NCBI GenBank assembly: GCA_015680685.1 | Contig: MNCI01033587.1 | Span: forward strand, 148,164-212,163 | Direction: 5' to 3' | DNA: 64,000 nucleotides | Source of the DNA: Gnetum montanum | Lineage: Eukaryota > Streptophyta > Gnetopsida > Gnetales > Gnetaceae | Shown here: positions 1-10,760 of the stretch, in pieces | How the letters are laid out: every line of letters starts with the position of its first letter | Numbering within the stretch: the stretch's first letter is position 1 | Translations under genes and position numbers: made by a program | The notes under the pieces: model-generated | Told to the model about the DNA's origin: nothing | Seen by the model: the letters and a program-made list of their open reading frames with translations, nothing else | Database searches by the model: none

Positions 1-553
1 TTAATTAGTTTATTAAATATTTTAACCACCGATGCTTTCATAAAGTTACAAACGAGTGGAAGTAATAACATATACACCTTGGTGTAAATGTGGATGAAAG
101 CGGCATACGATCTTTAGAGTCAATGGCTAAAAATAAATCTTCTTCATCTTCCCTATACTAGTAAATTGTGTGGATAATCAGTAATAGTTTCAAGAATAGA
201 TGGTGTAATCGGCTGGTTCGTTTTCCTTTTTCTTCTACGCAAGACCTGTAAGAACCAACACATGATCTAACATGCTCCCGATGCTGGCTCCTACAATTGC
301 GGTTTGCTGGACACAGCCATGCCACCGAAGTTAACATACGACACTAACCCTAACCTCTTCTTGTTTCTGTAACCCATCTCATGCCAATATCTCGAATCTG
401 AATTTCTTGCTTACCGTATATAAAATATGTTTGTTACAAAAATATCGAAGAAAGCGGCAAACAGGAACGGATCAATAATGCGGGCCTTTCTTGTGGTTAC
501 TGGTGCTTATAACCGCCATTTTCAAACAACGTGTGTAGGCTCATTATTTTCAG
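1..553. other. Non-coding flank, unrecognised
   Basis: No long reading frame, LTR or retroelement domain is visible. The last bases before 554 (ATTATTTTCAG) look like a 3' splice site, so the right end may be an intron of the exon-like block that follows. I see nothing else to name. Confidence 0.4.
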
Positions 554-787
554 GACAGTGCACAGTGGCATCATCAGATTGACCCCTATGGTCACAGCGA
601 CTATGACAAGGAGGAGTTGTTGTTTGGAGCTCTGAATTCAGGTTCGATTGTGGTGATCTCCGACGCTGGTGTGGACGTTACCAACGACCTCTTGTACAGG
701 GGTGGCAGCGATTCCTGGATTGTGGACAACACCTGCAGTGCTCATGATGATGACTACAAGCATATGATCACCTATGATGTTCACAAG
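554..787 (+). pseudogene. Exon-like coding block, host gene fragment, family unknown
   Basis: A 78-codon open stretch in phase 0 lies exactly between TTTTCAG (ending 553) and AAG|GT (787/788). Without splicing it meets TGA at 791-793. The translation is well mixed and globular-looking, with a GGSDSWIVDNTCSAHDDDY segment near its centre, and does not resemble gag or pol. I do not recognise the family. The antisense reading frame over the same bases looks like a shadow. It could be an internal exon of a real gene running off the left edge or a captured gene fragment; the next 650 bp show no second exon. The donor (GTCTGA) is weak. Confidence 0.4.
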
Positions 788-793
788 GTCTGA

Positions 794-1156
794 CAGCAAC
801 TCGCTATGGCAGCATCGCCAACTCTGATGATATTCCGTAGTGTTTCCTATGCACCCGATGCCACAACCTTTTTTTTGTAAAATGGAGGAATAATAGTGCC
901 CCATTGAAAACATTACAATTCAGTCATAGAAACTCTGCAACAGCACCATATTAGCTCCAATCTAGAAACAAAACAAAAATTCCAGGACTGTTTTCCCATG
1001 AGTTGCAGCTATTTCATTCATTTTTTCTTGAAATACCTTGCCAATGGGTACAGTGGCTGTGAACTGCTCTTTGCCATATAAATGTCCATTGAAATATTAT
1101 CATGGTGAATCCAATAAGGCTAATTTTAATTTCTTATTTTTGTATTCATGAATGGG
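794..1156. other. Non-coding, nothing recognised
   Basis: AT-rich sequence without sustained reading frames. From about 984 there is patchy resemblance to 49130-49217 (shared TTTTCCCAT..GTTGCAG), so it probably belongs to the same duplicated segment as the next entry. Confidence 0.4.
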
Positions 1157-1455
1157 ATTGTCGGCTCTTTTTAACTAATAAATCTTTCCAATCTCTTTTA
1201 GATCTTCCCCTCACACAGGAGCAAGATAAATTTTTCCTTCACCGTTGGTTCCTTGGTATCATCTGAAAGTTAAAACACTTCTGTAGTCTTTTCTTCTTTT
1301 ACTATATCTTCACCCAACAAATTTCCAAATGAAACCCTCAGCATTAAAATATCAATAAGACAAAACCATCATATAATTTTTTTTTGAATATTTTCTATGT
1401 CTCATTCATATTTTATCACCTCTGCTGTTCCATGAAATGGCTAAATGTGCCAACA
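1157..1455 (+). repeat. Segmental duplicate of 49218-49515
   Basis: About 300 bp match 49218-49515 in the same orientation, sharing blocks such as CTTCCCCTCACACAGGAGC, GGTTCCTTGGTATCA and CCATGAAATGGCTAAAT. The match stops at CAACA in both copies (1451-1455 and 49511-49515). Here the next base starts retrotransposon RT sequence; in the other copy unrelated AT-rich DNA follows. The breakpoint is therefore where TE-A was joined to this flank. Confidence 0.8.
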
Positions 1456-2369
1456 GAAAGTAGTTAAGCAGAAGGCTTGCAAGATTAAACCAGAGCTTAC
1501 ACTGGTTTTACGGGATGAAATCACCAAGCTGTATCAAGCTAGTTTCATCTGGGAAATTGATTACTCAGAGTGGGTGTTGAACATTGTGGTGGTCTATAAG
1601 AAAACGGGAGGAATATGTATCTATATAGACTTCTGGGATCTTAAAAAAGTTGTGATCAAGGATGACTTTCCACTACGAAGTATTGATTAACTCATTGATA
1701 CTATGGCTGGTCATGCTCTGTTATCCTTCATGGATAGTTTCTCTAGCTACAACCAAATTCACATCAACCCAGAGCATTAGTTAACAACAACCTTCACAAC
1801 CTCATGTGGGACTTTCTGTTATACTATGATGCCCTTTGGGCTCAAAAATGCTAGAGCAACCTACTAGTGAGCCATGACATACATCTTTAGCGACTACATC
1901 TTAGAAATGTTGTTGACTACATGGATGGCATAGCAGTCAAATCTAAAGAGGCCACCAATCATCCCAACAATCTAGGTGTAGTTCTCAAGCGTTTCTAGAT
2001 GCATGATTTACATATTAACCCAAAAACGTGTGTCTTCAGGTTAGGACCAGATGCATGTTAGGGTTTCTAGTATTGGAGGCTAGAATATGAGTAGACCTTG
2101 ACAGAGTTAAGCCCATCGTTAATCTAGTGCCCCCTACAAACCTTAAAGAATTTTGCGGGTTACAAGGTAGAGTACAGTTCATTAGAAGGTTTATAGCAAA
2201 GTTGACTGACAAGTTACACCCCATGCAACACTTACTTAAGAAAGGGGTTAACTTCGAATGGACGAAATAATGCCAACAAGATTTTGATGATCTTAAGAAA
2301 GAGTTTTTATAGCTCCCAACTATCTACCCACCACAGAGGGATAAGCCTTTCTTCATCTACCATGCCACC
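1456..2369 (+). pseudogene. pol: TE-A reverse transcriptase and start of gRNH, broken
   Basis: The frame begins at the conserved segment before RT (VKQKACKIKPEL), then RDEITKLYQASFI, a palm segment ending FMDSFSSYNQIHINPEH, then MMPFGLKNA. The catalytic YVDD box reads YMDG (about 1909-1923), so the enzyme would be dead even without the stops. TAG follows EH at 1778-1780, where Gln is expected, and more stops and at least two frameshifts follow. The thumb and connection region (near LHPMQHLLKKGVNFEW) runs to about 2265. The last residues (FFIYHAT) are the start of gRNH, cut by insertion of the TE-B LTR. Confidence 0.9.
2365..2369. repeat. Target-site duplication of TE-B, left copy
   Basis: CCACC lies directly before the 5' LTR of TE-B and recurs directly after its 3' LTR at 20638-20642. 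Removing one copy plus TE-B restores GCC ACC TCA AAC ACG, the Ala-Thr-Ser-Asn-Thr of gRNH. Confidence 0.9.
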
Positions 2370-2652
2370 TAAAACACCCAAAAATTTGAAGGCAGGCTTG
2401 CTTCACCAAGCCTTTGCAATTCGTGTAGTGTCACAGTAGCTCTTCAGGAGATGGGTGGTCTGATCTTTAGACTATCCAATTTGGCATGTTTTTTGTCCTA
2501 GGTGTCAACATGCTAAACGGACTCCCTAACCTGCACACCTGAGTAGTTCATCCAGTCGACCGTGCACTTAGGAGAAATGCATGGAATTGTTGGCAGCACT
2601 CAGAGTGCACAAAATTCTTTAGCAAGTTTTCTATGTTAAGGAGTTTCACTAC

Positions 2653-2672
2653 GCTACACTACGTAGTGTAGC
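2653..2672. repeat. 20-bp perfect palindrome in TE-B U3
   Basis: GCTACACTACGTAGTGTAGC reads the same on both strands. It is the first of several hairpins of the same motif in this LTR; others sit near 2700-2745, 2820-2870 and 2980-3015. Confidence 0.85.
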
Positions 2673-3327
2673 AGACTTTAGAAGATGCTTGCGGAAGCAA
2701 AGTGCTACACTACGCTATATGACATACCACAACATAGCAAAAGCTAGACGATTAGCCCACTCGCTTGACTTCAAGTCTTTCAGCAATGTCACCTTCTGTC
2801 ACGAAGCAATGTACCATGTCTGCTGCTACGCTACGCTAAGTTACATGGTGCAGCGAGGCGTAGCAATTCTACCGAAGTGATAGAAGGTAACTGAAAGGGC
2901 AGGATCAACAAGTTCTCAAGTTTCGCAATGCAAGAAGCAAAGTTTGAGGTTGGTGAAGTCTTTTGCAACTAAGGCCAACTGCTATGCTACACAGCGTAGC
3001 ATAGCATAGCAAGTATGCAACAAATAGTCAGCAAAATGTGTAACAAGATGCGACGCTACGTCAAACATGCTACACTATGAAGCAGAGTAAAGCATGGTAA
3101 GTGGTTGTGCGACATCAATGCACTTCACCTAATTTCACTATTGGCACATGTCTCCAGACACTAACAACGCAATTACAGCATGGTAGACTTGCAATTACAG
3201 CGTGGCAGGCTCGTAATTGCAACGATCATGTATGTCCAACGGTCATGCGCGACCATGCAACACAGATGAGTCAACATGGGCCCAAGGAATATGGCATCCA
3301 AACCACCTTTCTTGCATGCCCTTGGCC

Positions 3328-3338
3328 CTATAAATACC
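3328..3338 (+). promoter_or_regulatory. LTR TATA box (TE-B 5' LTR)
   Basis: CCTATAAATAC followed by CCCAATGAGCAA. The same box sits at matching places in the other LTRs (19995, 25746, 44423), with a decayed TATGAATA at 30236. It should position element transcription. Confidence 0.8.
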
Positions 3339-3985
3339 CCAATGAGCAATGTTCAAAAAACATTTTTTAGCTTTGGCTTTTGAGTTCCCTTCCTTTGGCA
3401 ATTTTGGTCAGCTAGCAGTCTATTGGCTGATAAGCATTGTAGCCTTGAGCATTGCAAGCTTTCTGTCTGACATTGTAAATAGTTATAATTCTCAGTTGGA
3501 ATTTTTCTTTGTGCTCTTCTACCACCTTGGTAGAATTTTCTTGCATGGTTGATGCCTGAGCCTACGTTCAAGGATATAGAAATTTTTCTCTACATGTCTT
3601 GGCTACCTTTGGGATCTCTACGCCTGCTAGCATTGCGCAACCAATTGTATCCACCTTAACAGAGTAAAGCCATAGATTCAAAATGGTACACTTTCCTAAC
3701 TGCATTTTACTTTGCTTTCTTGTTTACTTCGCATTTTACATTGTTACCTGTATCGTTTATGTTTAAAATATCATTTTTATGCTATAAACTTTGCTTCAAT
3801 TCTCACATTGCAAAAGGTTATATAGACACTGACTAAGTCCTTGTCTGATCAACCAGATCGTTCAAGGCACCCCGTATCTATTCCATTCAGCACGGCCCTC
3901 CTACGAGTACAGGGTTAAGACTATAAGTGGTCGACGACCTGTCGACATTTTCCAGCCACCGATGTTTTCTATTACACCATTTTTC

Positions 3986-4004
3986 TGGTGCTAGAAGGAG
4001 GACC
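3986..4004 (+). other. Primer-binding site of TE-B
   Basis: TGGTGCTAGAAGGAGGACC begins nine bases after the LTR end. TE-G has TGGCGCTAGAAGGAGGGCC in the same place. The leading TGG pairs with a tRNA CCA end. I cannot say which tRNA primes. Confidence 0.75.
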
Positions 4005-4029
4005 TTTTAGTACCCTTTCCACATGTCAC

Positions 4030-4335
4030 AGTAGTCCTATAAGCTTTCTACACCCTGATATGCATTAGCGTAAATGTGACACCCTTTTGCGGTTGTTTAC
4101 GCATCATGTGGTGCAGATCGGTCGCTTCGATGGTTCCTTGGGAATCTTACAAGACATAAAGCCTCTGATTGCCAGTTAACTTGCTTGTCTTACAGTAGTC
4201 TTGCATCCTCTCTATACCCTATCACACACTAGCATAAACGTGACACCCTTTTATGGCTATTTACGCATCATGTGGTATAGGTCGTTCACCTCGATGGTTC
4301 CTCGGGAACCCGACAAGACATAAAGTCTTTCTTTT
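4030..4335 (+). repeat. Leader repeats of TE-B (two copies)
   Basis: Two units of about 150 bp lie between primer-binding site and gag. Each holds TAAA(C/T)GTGACACCCTTTT, then GGTTCCT..GGAA, then ACAAGACATAAAG. The second has a perfect hairpin, GGTTCC-TCG-GGAACC, at 4296-4310. TE-G has about four such units. The 5' leader of retroelement RNA is where packaging and dimer signals usually lie; that role here is inference. Confidence 0.75.
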
Positions 4336-4453
4336 TTATTGCTTTTAAATTTTTTGATTGCCTTCTGATTTGTTTGCTCTTCTTGCTCACAAAACTATTT
4401 ATCTTTTCAATCTCTTCATTCTTTTCCTATTTGCAAAAATTCTTAGCTTAACA

Positions 4454-6963
4454 ATGGCTTTTTGAAGCACCATTGCTAACACCTTCAATGTTGAGGTTCC
4501 CATCGCAATTCAAGGAACCATTAGTGTCGAAAAACCACTGAACCTAATGCTGGAAACACGTCGATCTCTTAGGATCCAAAATTGGGGACCCTAGGGCTTG
4601 ACCCAGCAACATGAGCACTATAACTTCATCTATGCAAAGGTTTAGGAAAACTTGCCCTTGGATTTGCATGAACTTGAAGACAAACATAGCTTTGAGTTCC
4701 CCTACTGTGATGGGAAGGAATTTGTTCCCACTCCTGATGCTTCCATACCTTTGACATAGATAAATCAATGGCTTCTAGACCAACTAATCTTGTTGGCTAG
4801 GCTTAGGAAGCAATAGGACATAGTGTCCAACCATGAGGACATCTTCGAAGATGAACAAGAGGAACTCGATTCTTAGTCTGATGGGGGAAGGCAGGCCAAC
4901 CCTGTCAGGGTTCCTCCCACCCAGTCCTTTTGGGCCAAGTTGTCATCTGCCACCACTCCCTTCATGATCATGCCTAGGCTTCTGCAACCTACAATTACAA
5001 TTGCTATGGCTAGCGATGTCAACCCCTCAGCATTTCAATGTCTTCTTTCACTTGTTTTGCCTATTTCATTTGCAGCTACTATTCCTTCGCAAACCGTTCA
5101 ACAGTCCATTCATGTAGCACATCATATGCCAATCATGGCTACCATACCACATGTGCATACTATACCTACTTCACAATCATACGTAACTTCTGTTTCCATT
5201 CCTATGTTCACGTCTGTTCCACCCACTACGGTAGGCCTGGGCCCGTCCACATGGTGGACCCCATTCGCTTCTTCACCTATTCCATAATTGTCGCAGATGT
5301 CTCATTATGTTTGCCCTCAGACCTACCAAACTCCACAAATGGTACAACCCAACATGGGGTTATGGTCCATGTAGCTGGTGACACAAGCTGTCTATCTGGT
5401 AGCCCAAACCATGGTTGTTTCTCCACTAGCACCACCTGATGGGTGGTGGACATTGCAAGTAGCACCATTTGTAGGGGCTATCCCAATGGTATCGTCAATG
5501 GGTCATGCCTCCACCTCCACTACTCTACAAATGGGAGCTACCTCCACAGCTCCCTAACCATCCACAATGTCACAAGGTCTAGGCCAAGCATTCCAGCTTA
5601 TCCAAACTGTTACTGAGGAAATAAAATGCCTCAAGGCTATTGGGTTTGACATGGTACAAGTCATGGACTTTTACCAGGATGACCCCCTCAGCCTAGCAAT
5701 CCTTGCTATGATGTTACCCCCAGGGATGTCCCTCCCATACTTCATGAAGTACAATAGGGAGGAAGATCCCAATGCACATCTTGTTACCTTTAGACCTGAA
5801 TCCCTTTTGTTGCAACAATGGCCACACATGATTATTCATGTCTTTGCTATGTCCCTAGCTGGGAAAGCTTTAGATTTGTACCGCATGCTACCACACTCAT
5901 CTATTTCAACTCTAGAAAATATTTTGACCCAGTTCATGACACGCTTCAAGTACAACTTGAAGCCAGAAACCACACTAGATCAGTTGATGAACGTCAAGCA
6001 GGAACCTCTAGAGCCAGTCCAAAAGTTCATTCAACATTGGAGTGCAACCCTTAACGAAATCCGCAAGCCCATCGCGGAGGCCCACTTGCTGGCTGTCTTT
6101 AAAGGCATAGTGAACGACTTCATCATGTCTAAACTATACTACCTTGCCCCTCGCACACTTAGTCAAGCCTTTGCTCAAACCAAGAGTATATAGGACACGG
6201 TTGAGACAATCAAGAACCCAGCCTACATTTCCTACAAAAACACCTTCACAAAGGAGGACAAGGGCAAGGCCTCAATAATCATAGTGGCTGTTGTGGTGAC
6301 TGAGGCCAAGCCTAAACCTAGTAACAATGGTAACAAGAATGCCATGAAATCGGTTGTACCCACAGCTAACCCTATGCCAAGAAGGACCACGTACCACAAC
6401 CTACTATACATGCACCTAAGACATCTGCACAACCCAAGCCAATCTTTTAGCATAAAGATCACTCAAAGTACACCCCACTCCTTCTCAAGCCTTCGAAGCT
6501 TTTGAAGTAGCTATTGGTAGTGGGGTACATCCAACACAAGAAAATGATAGAAGAAGGAATCAGGAAGCATCAACACTACTGCGAGCTCCTTAGGAACCCC
6601 TCTTTGGCCTTCCCCAACAACCCTCAAGTGCCTAAGGATTTCAGGCTAGAAATGTTTTGTGACTATCACCAACAGTGTGGTTACAACACAGACTACTATC
6701 TAGCATTGCAAGATGACATCCAGAGATTGATCAATCAAGGAAAACTTGTGTTGGATGAAAGCAACCCAGTATGCCCTGAGGACCAATCTATGCATGTCTA
6801 CACAGACCCCCTCAATGCTAACAATGCCAGTTACGTAATCAATGCCATCAAAATTGATAGTGATCTTAGGCCACCCAACAACCATTTGTGGTTTGTGTGC
6901 CTCAACATAGTGTACCAACACCACCAGCGGCTAGCCAAAGATCAGAAAAATCATTTATTCTGA
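4454..6963 (+). pseudogene. gag: TE-B gag, broken
   Basis: ATG at 4454 starts MAF-stop-ST and matches the MAFSATAPNAF start in TE-G. One main frame runs to about 6505, with stops at several former Gln codons, then a shift to the frame of 6514-6963. Parts in order: an N-terminal helical region, a Pro/Ser/Thr-rich linker (about 4900-5550), the retrotransposon gag domain (about 5640-6193, with DPNAHLVTF, AGKALDLYRMLP and FMTRFKYN), a basic stretch, and a zinc-knuckle-like segment at about 6655-6740. In the last, CDYH is kept but the later His and Cys are Tyr, so zinc binding looks lost. Gag would form the virus-like particle. Confidence 0.9.
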
Positions 6964-7370
6964 GAGTCCCTCCATGGGCATCCATCTCCACACCACCTAT
7001 TAGCAAAACTGCGCTACCCCACCCATTAACACCTCTAGCTCCATTTTTCATCAGGGGGCCAACTCCTTTACCAACCCCTGCTCCATATAAGATAGTTGCA
7101 TACCCTTCTTGTCCTAAAAGGTAAGAAGTTTGTTTCATAGGTGAGACATCAAGAGGAAGTACCGTCATTGGGATTTCCAAACCTACATCTTCACTCCCTA
7201 CGTCCATTCCCTCATTATTAAAGAGGGACATCACTATAACTGCACAGCCCACGTTGCCCTACCAAAAAGGATTTGAACTTAGATTCAAAGTTGCCCCTCC
7301 CCAGGAAATTCATCTTTTGGGACGAATGGAAGATGAGGAAAGCATTTAATAGGGGGGTGGCCAAGACCTT
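6964..7370 (+). pseudogene. TE-B gag-protease linker, broken
   Basis: Pro-rich coding-like sequence in changing frames; the segment after 7260 leads into the protease frame. No separate domain is recognised. The antisense reading frame over 6902-7252 is probably a shadow. Confidence 0.5.
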
Positions 7371-8264
7371 TTGGATGCCATCACTCAGGTCAAGCAAGGT
7401 CTAAAACAGAAAAACATTACATTAAGCTTGTATGACCTAATCATGACATCCATCCCACACCATGAGGCTCTGATATGCATGTTGACAATGATTCCAGTCA
7501 ATGAAGACATGCCAGCAGAAGAGGAAGAGATCTATTCATTCATGCTTTCCTCCATACCTACAGATCCAAAAATACCTCAACTAACTTTTTGTGACGATGC
7601 CATTAGGGAAGATCCTGAAAGGGGTCAAGTGACTATAGCACCCCTTTTCCTCATAATTTGGGTCAACCAAAATCAAATCCGAAGGGTACATGTTGATGAT
7701 GGAGCTACCACAAACGTCATCCCCTTTCTCATTGTGGACAAGTTTGGCTTGGCCAACCAAATCAAACCCATGACGTCATGCCTGAGGTTGTTCAATGGGG
7801 CATGGGTTGTGGTGAAGGGCATAGTCCACATAGACTTTGTAGCAGGGGACCAGTTCTGCATAAATGCAACATTCATTGTGGTCGAGGAAATGCTCAGGTT
7901 TAACCTGATCTTGGGGAGATCATGGTTAGCACAACTTAGGGTTTTCTCCTCACCCATATACTAGGAGATCCACCTACCTTACGCAGGTAAAGAGGTGGTG
8001 ATCCATGGTGATGAGGAAGCAATGCAAGAAATTCACAACGTAAGCATGGAACAGGGCTCAAAGGTTATAACTTCTAAGAATGAAGTGCCTATCGCAGCCT
8101 ACTCTAACCATCTAATAGAGGGATCTGCTCAACAAGCTGATCCCCAAAATGAAAATGCATGGGTTGAGTTGCCCTTCCAAGTGGGGGGTAACAATGTAAA
8201 CAAAGGCTCTCGGAAAGTGCCTTGGCCTTATGTTTTTCTCAAACCGCGTTGGGTTAGGAAGTAG
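7371..8264 (+). CDS. pol: TE-B aspartic protease region
   Basis: An open frame of 197 codons (7371-7964) carries the retropepsin signature VDDGATTNVIP (about 7690-7722, expected D-S/T-G-A). The family's second conserved element, FNLILGRSWL, lies at about 7900-7929. After a TAG at 7962-7964 a tail frame continues to 8264 (VVIHGDEEA...PYVFLKPRW). It would cut Gag-Pol. This is one of the better-kept stretches of TE-B, although the catalytic triplet is unusual (DDG). After it the sense coding stops for about 5.7 kb. Confidence 0.85.
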
Positions 8265-8319
8265 CTATGCCTAGCATAGCAGTAGCACTACTTCCTGCCC
8301 ACGTACTGTTCTTATGCAT

Positions 8320-8590
8320 TTACACGATGCCCCGAAATAGCCTAAAACTAGCAATGTGCATTCACATAATGGCCCGAGACAGCCTAAAACTACGCGATGG
8401 TCCAAAACAGCCTAAAACTAGCAATGTGCATTCACGCAATGGCCCGAGATGGCCTAAAACTATGTGATGGTCTGAAACAGACTAAAACTAGCAATGTGCA
8501 TTCACGTAATGGCTTGAGATGGCCTAAAACTACGCGATGGCCCGAAATGGCCTAAAAGTAGCAATGGCCTGAAATGGCCTAAAACTAGTG
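8320..8590 (+). repeat. 70-bp tandem array after protease
   Basis: GCAATGTGCATTCAC recurs at 8351, 8421 and 8491, an exact 70-bp spacing. Each unit contains two half-units of the form GGCC(C)GAAAT-GGCCTAAAACTA. The core CCTAAAACTAGCAA relates it to the arrays before RT and after integrase. Confidence 0.9.
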
Positions 8591-8655
8591 CAAAAGAGAA
8601 AAAGTTTAGCATGACATTCAGCGCATACACAATGTACAAGGTTGCAAATCATCCC

Positions 8656-8661
8656 TTTATT
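8656..8661 (-). terminator. Poly(A) signal of the antisense gene
   Basis: AATAAA on the minus strand, about 95 bases beyond the antisense stop codon (8755-8757) and before the tandem array. Right motif, right distance, right strand. Confidence 0.6.
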
Positions 8662-10475
8662 CAAAATTCTAGTCTCTTAGATAATTTTTGCAAGATATTA
8701 CAAAAAAATTTCAAAAATTCCAAAAACAAAATCTCAAAAATATTTCCCATGCTATCATGGGTTGTCCTTATTCGCATCATCTTCACTATCTACTTTTGCA
8801 TCATTTCCCTTTGCATCATCCTCCCCTACATTGTCCTCGATCGATTCTTCATTCCCTCCTTCTATGGGCCCTGCACCCTCATTTGGAGCCTACATCGTAG
8901 GAATGAGGTAGTCAGTTAAGGCAATGCACACAAACTACAATAGAGCATGAGCATTAATACGGTAGAGAGAAACTAACCTGAGATGAACCTACATCCGCCT
9001 TAAAGGGTATCCAGTCTAAATTAAGTCCGAGGTGGCACCAAACCTCCTCTACTGTGATGTCAACCCAACACCTGTTGCTTGGTTCATCATCTATAGCAGC
9101 TCTCTCCCTCTCAGCGGTCATCCACTTGGGTGGTCCTGGGGAAAAGGAGACGGTCATGGTCTCTCCTGTGGAAAGATCCACTTTCTAGTCAGGAGACTCC
9201 ATGACCTTTACCTACTCTTTGAACTTGGCATAGGCCTCAAAAGCATAAATAGCATTTATGAATGGTTTATACGTAAATGCTTCCATAGAAGCATCTTTAT
9301 ATAGTTTACGATAAGTGGCATGTTCCAATTTATACATATGATTATGGTCTTTCTGGGACTACCCCCATTCATAAACCTTTGCTCTAAAGTCTTTCAAATC
9401 CTGACACTTCTGGGCCAACAAGTCCATTTTCATTCATTGTTCTATTACTTCGTGGGTGGCCTCAACATTTTGATACATAACTATCCAAAACCTAGCGTAG
9501 TCTATCACAGTTGTGCTCTATTACTCATTATTAGTGTCATGGGCTATGCAGAACTCATTCCTTGACTTGAGATCCTCCACCTCGATGCTCAGGTCGACCC
9601 TCTCTTACTCAACATTTTGGACCCGTTTCCACAGGTTCTTATTAATGCGTTTATACTCCCACAAGCATATTTGCAAGCCTCGTCGTATGCCTGATGAGAT
9701 ACCTCAATCACTTCAAGTAGGAATGTAGACATGGCACTGACTTTTAAGGGTCGTGTTAGGTCCCATTTGATTCGAGAGGCTACCATGACATGAAAAGCAC
9801 ACCAATTGCATTAGCATAGAAAAAGTAGCAAACCCAAGCAGTTCTAGTACAGCAATACAAGAGCATCCCATACTACTACTTACCCACTTCAGGGTCCACC
9901 TACTAAAGGTGGATGATCATGTCATCAATAATTCCCTGCTTGTATGCGAGCTTATCGGGGACCTTAGCCCATGATTCTGCATGAATCGGAGGAGGCCCTG
10001 TAGCATCAATGGTGACTTCTATCACATAACTAAAGATATTAGCAATTTCCAAAATGGATTATGATAAGATAGACATGTTATTGAACTCACCAGCATCCAA
10101 TTACGGTCTCCCTTCTTGCTGATGCAAAACAATGGTGGTAGCCTGGCCAAAGTCCCCACCAGGTCCATACGGATCTCTTCTTCATGTGCTGGTGCCTTTT
10201 CTTTTGGCAGACCAGCATCCTTTTTATTCAAGGGAGGTTCCTCTTCATAATTAGGAGGATTATCATTAATAATAAGAGCCCCTGCTTAGTGGCAGGAACT
10301 CCCTTCCTTTTGACTAGGGCCCTTCTCTTCGAGACTGGGGCCTTCGTGTCTTTATTTGTTGCCCCTGTCTTAGGGGCCGACACTTCTTCATCACCTTCTT
10401 CTTCTTCCTTTGCTTCTTCTAGTAGTTAAGAATCACATTTGCATTAGCTCAAAACAAAACAAGTTAGCTTAAGGC

Positions 10476-10522
10476 ATGTGCTATGCTACGCTACGCCGTC
10501 TAGCGTAGCATAGCGTAGCAGA
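10476..10522. repeat. Hairpin in antisense intron 5
   Basis: TGCTACGCTACGCC...TAGCGTAGCATAGCGTAGCA forms an imperfect inverted repeat of the same motif as the LTR hairpins. TE-I has the counterpart at 55005-55047. Confidence 0.7.
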
Positions 10523-10600
10523 CAACAACAAAGTAGGCATTAAATGAAAGCACTTACCAATAGGGGGTTGCATCCTATACAATTTAAGCCGCAGTCTTTA

Positions 10601-10760
10601 CCCCTCCTCTTCCTCCATGCGAAGGGTTTCCTTAGTCGGAGGAGGCCTCTTCTGCTGCAATTTGTTGGCCACAATCTCTGCCACTCCTCTTCCTCCATGC
10701 GAATGGTTTCCTTAGTCAGAGTATGCCTCTTCCACCACAACTTGTTGGCCGTAGTCTCTG
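10601..10760 (-). repeat. 80-bp tandem duplication in antisense exon 5
   Basis: CTCCTCTTCCTCCATGCGAA occurs at about 10603 and again 80 bp later. TE-I has one copy. As 80 is not a multiple of three, it shifts the antisense frame; subtracting it restores the same exon-end phase as TE-I. Confidence 0.75.

Larger units (their letters stand above)
2370..3976 (+). repeat. TE-B 5' LTR
   Basis: About 1.6 kb, matching 19088-20637. It should start TGAAACACCC as the other copies do but reads TAAAACACCC, one G-to-A change. It ends ...ATTACA. The first half (U3) carries an array of CTACGCTA-type hairpins between about 2640 and 3080. The TATA box is at 3328-3338, and a conserved GACTAAGTCC..TTGTCTGATCAACCAGATC block lies near the end. 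Confidence 0.9.

Noticed and set aside
638-913. 91-codon frame on the minus strand
   Set aside because: It overlaps the exon-like block on the other strand, has poor composition and no domain; a shadow.
2640-3080. Possible CRISPR array from repeated CTACGCTA words
   Set aside because: Units are inverted, uneven and lie in LTR U3; this is plant nuclear DNA.
3986-4004. Naming the priming tRNA from the primer-binding site
   Set aside because: I could not match the 19 bases to a specific plant tRNA 3' end without a search.
8611-8919. 102-codon plus-strand frame rich in Phe, Ile and Leu, looking like a membrane protein
   Set aside because: It is the reverse reading of the acidic antisense exon 9 and its A/T-rich 3' region; the hydrophobic look comes from complementing Glu/Asp codons.
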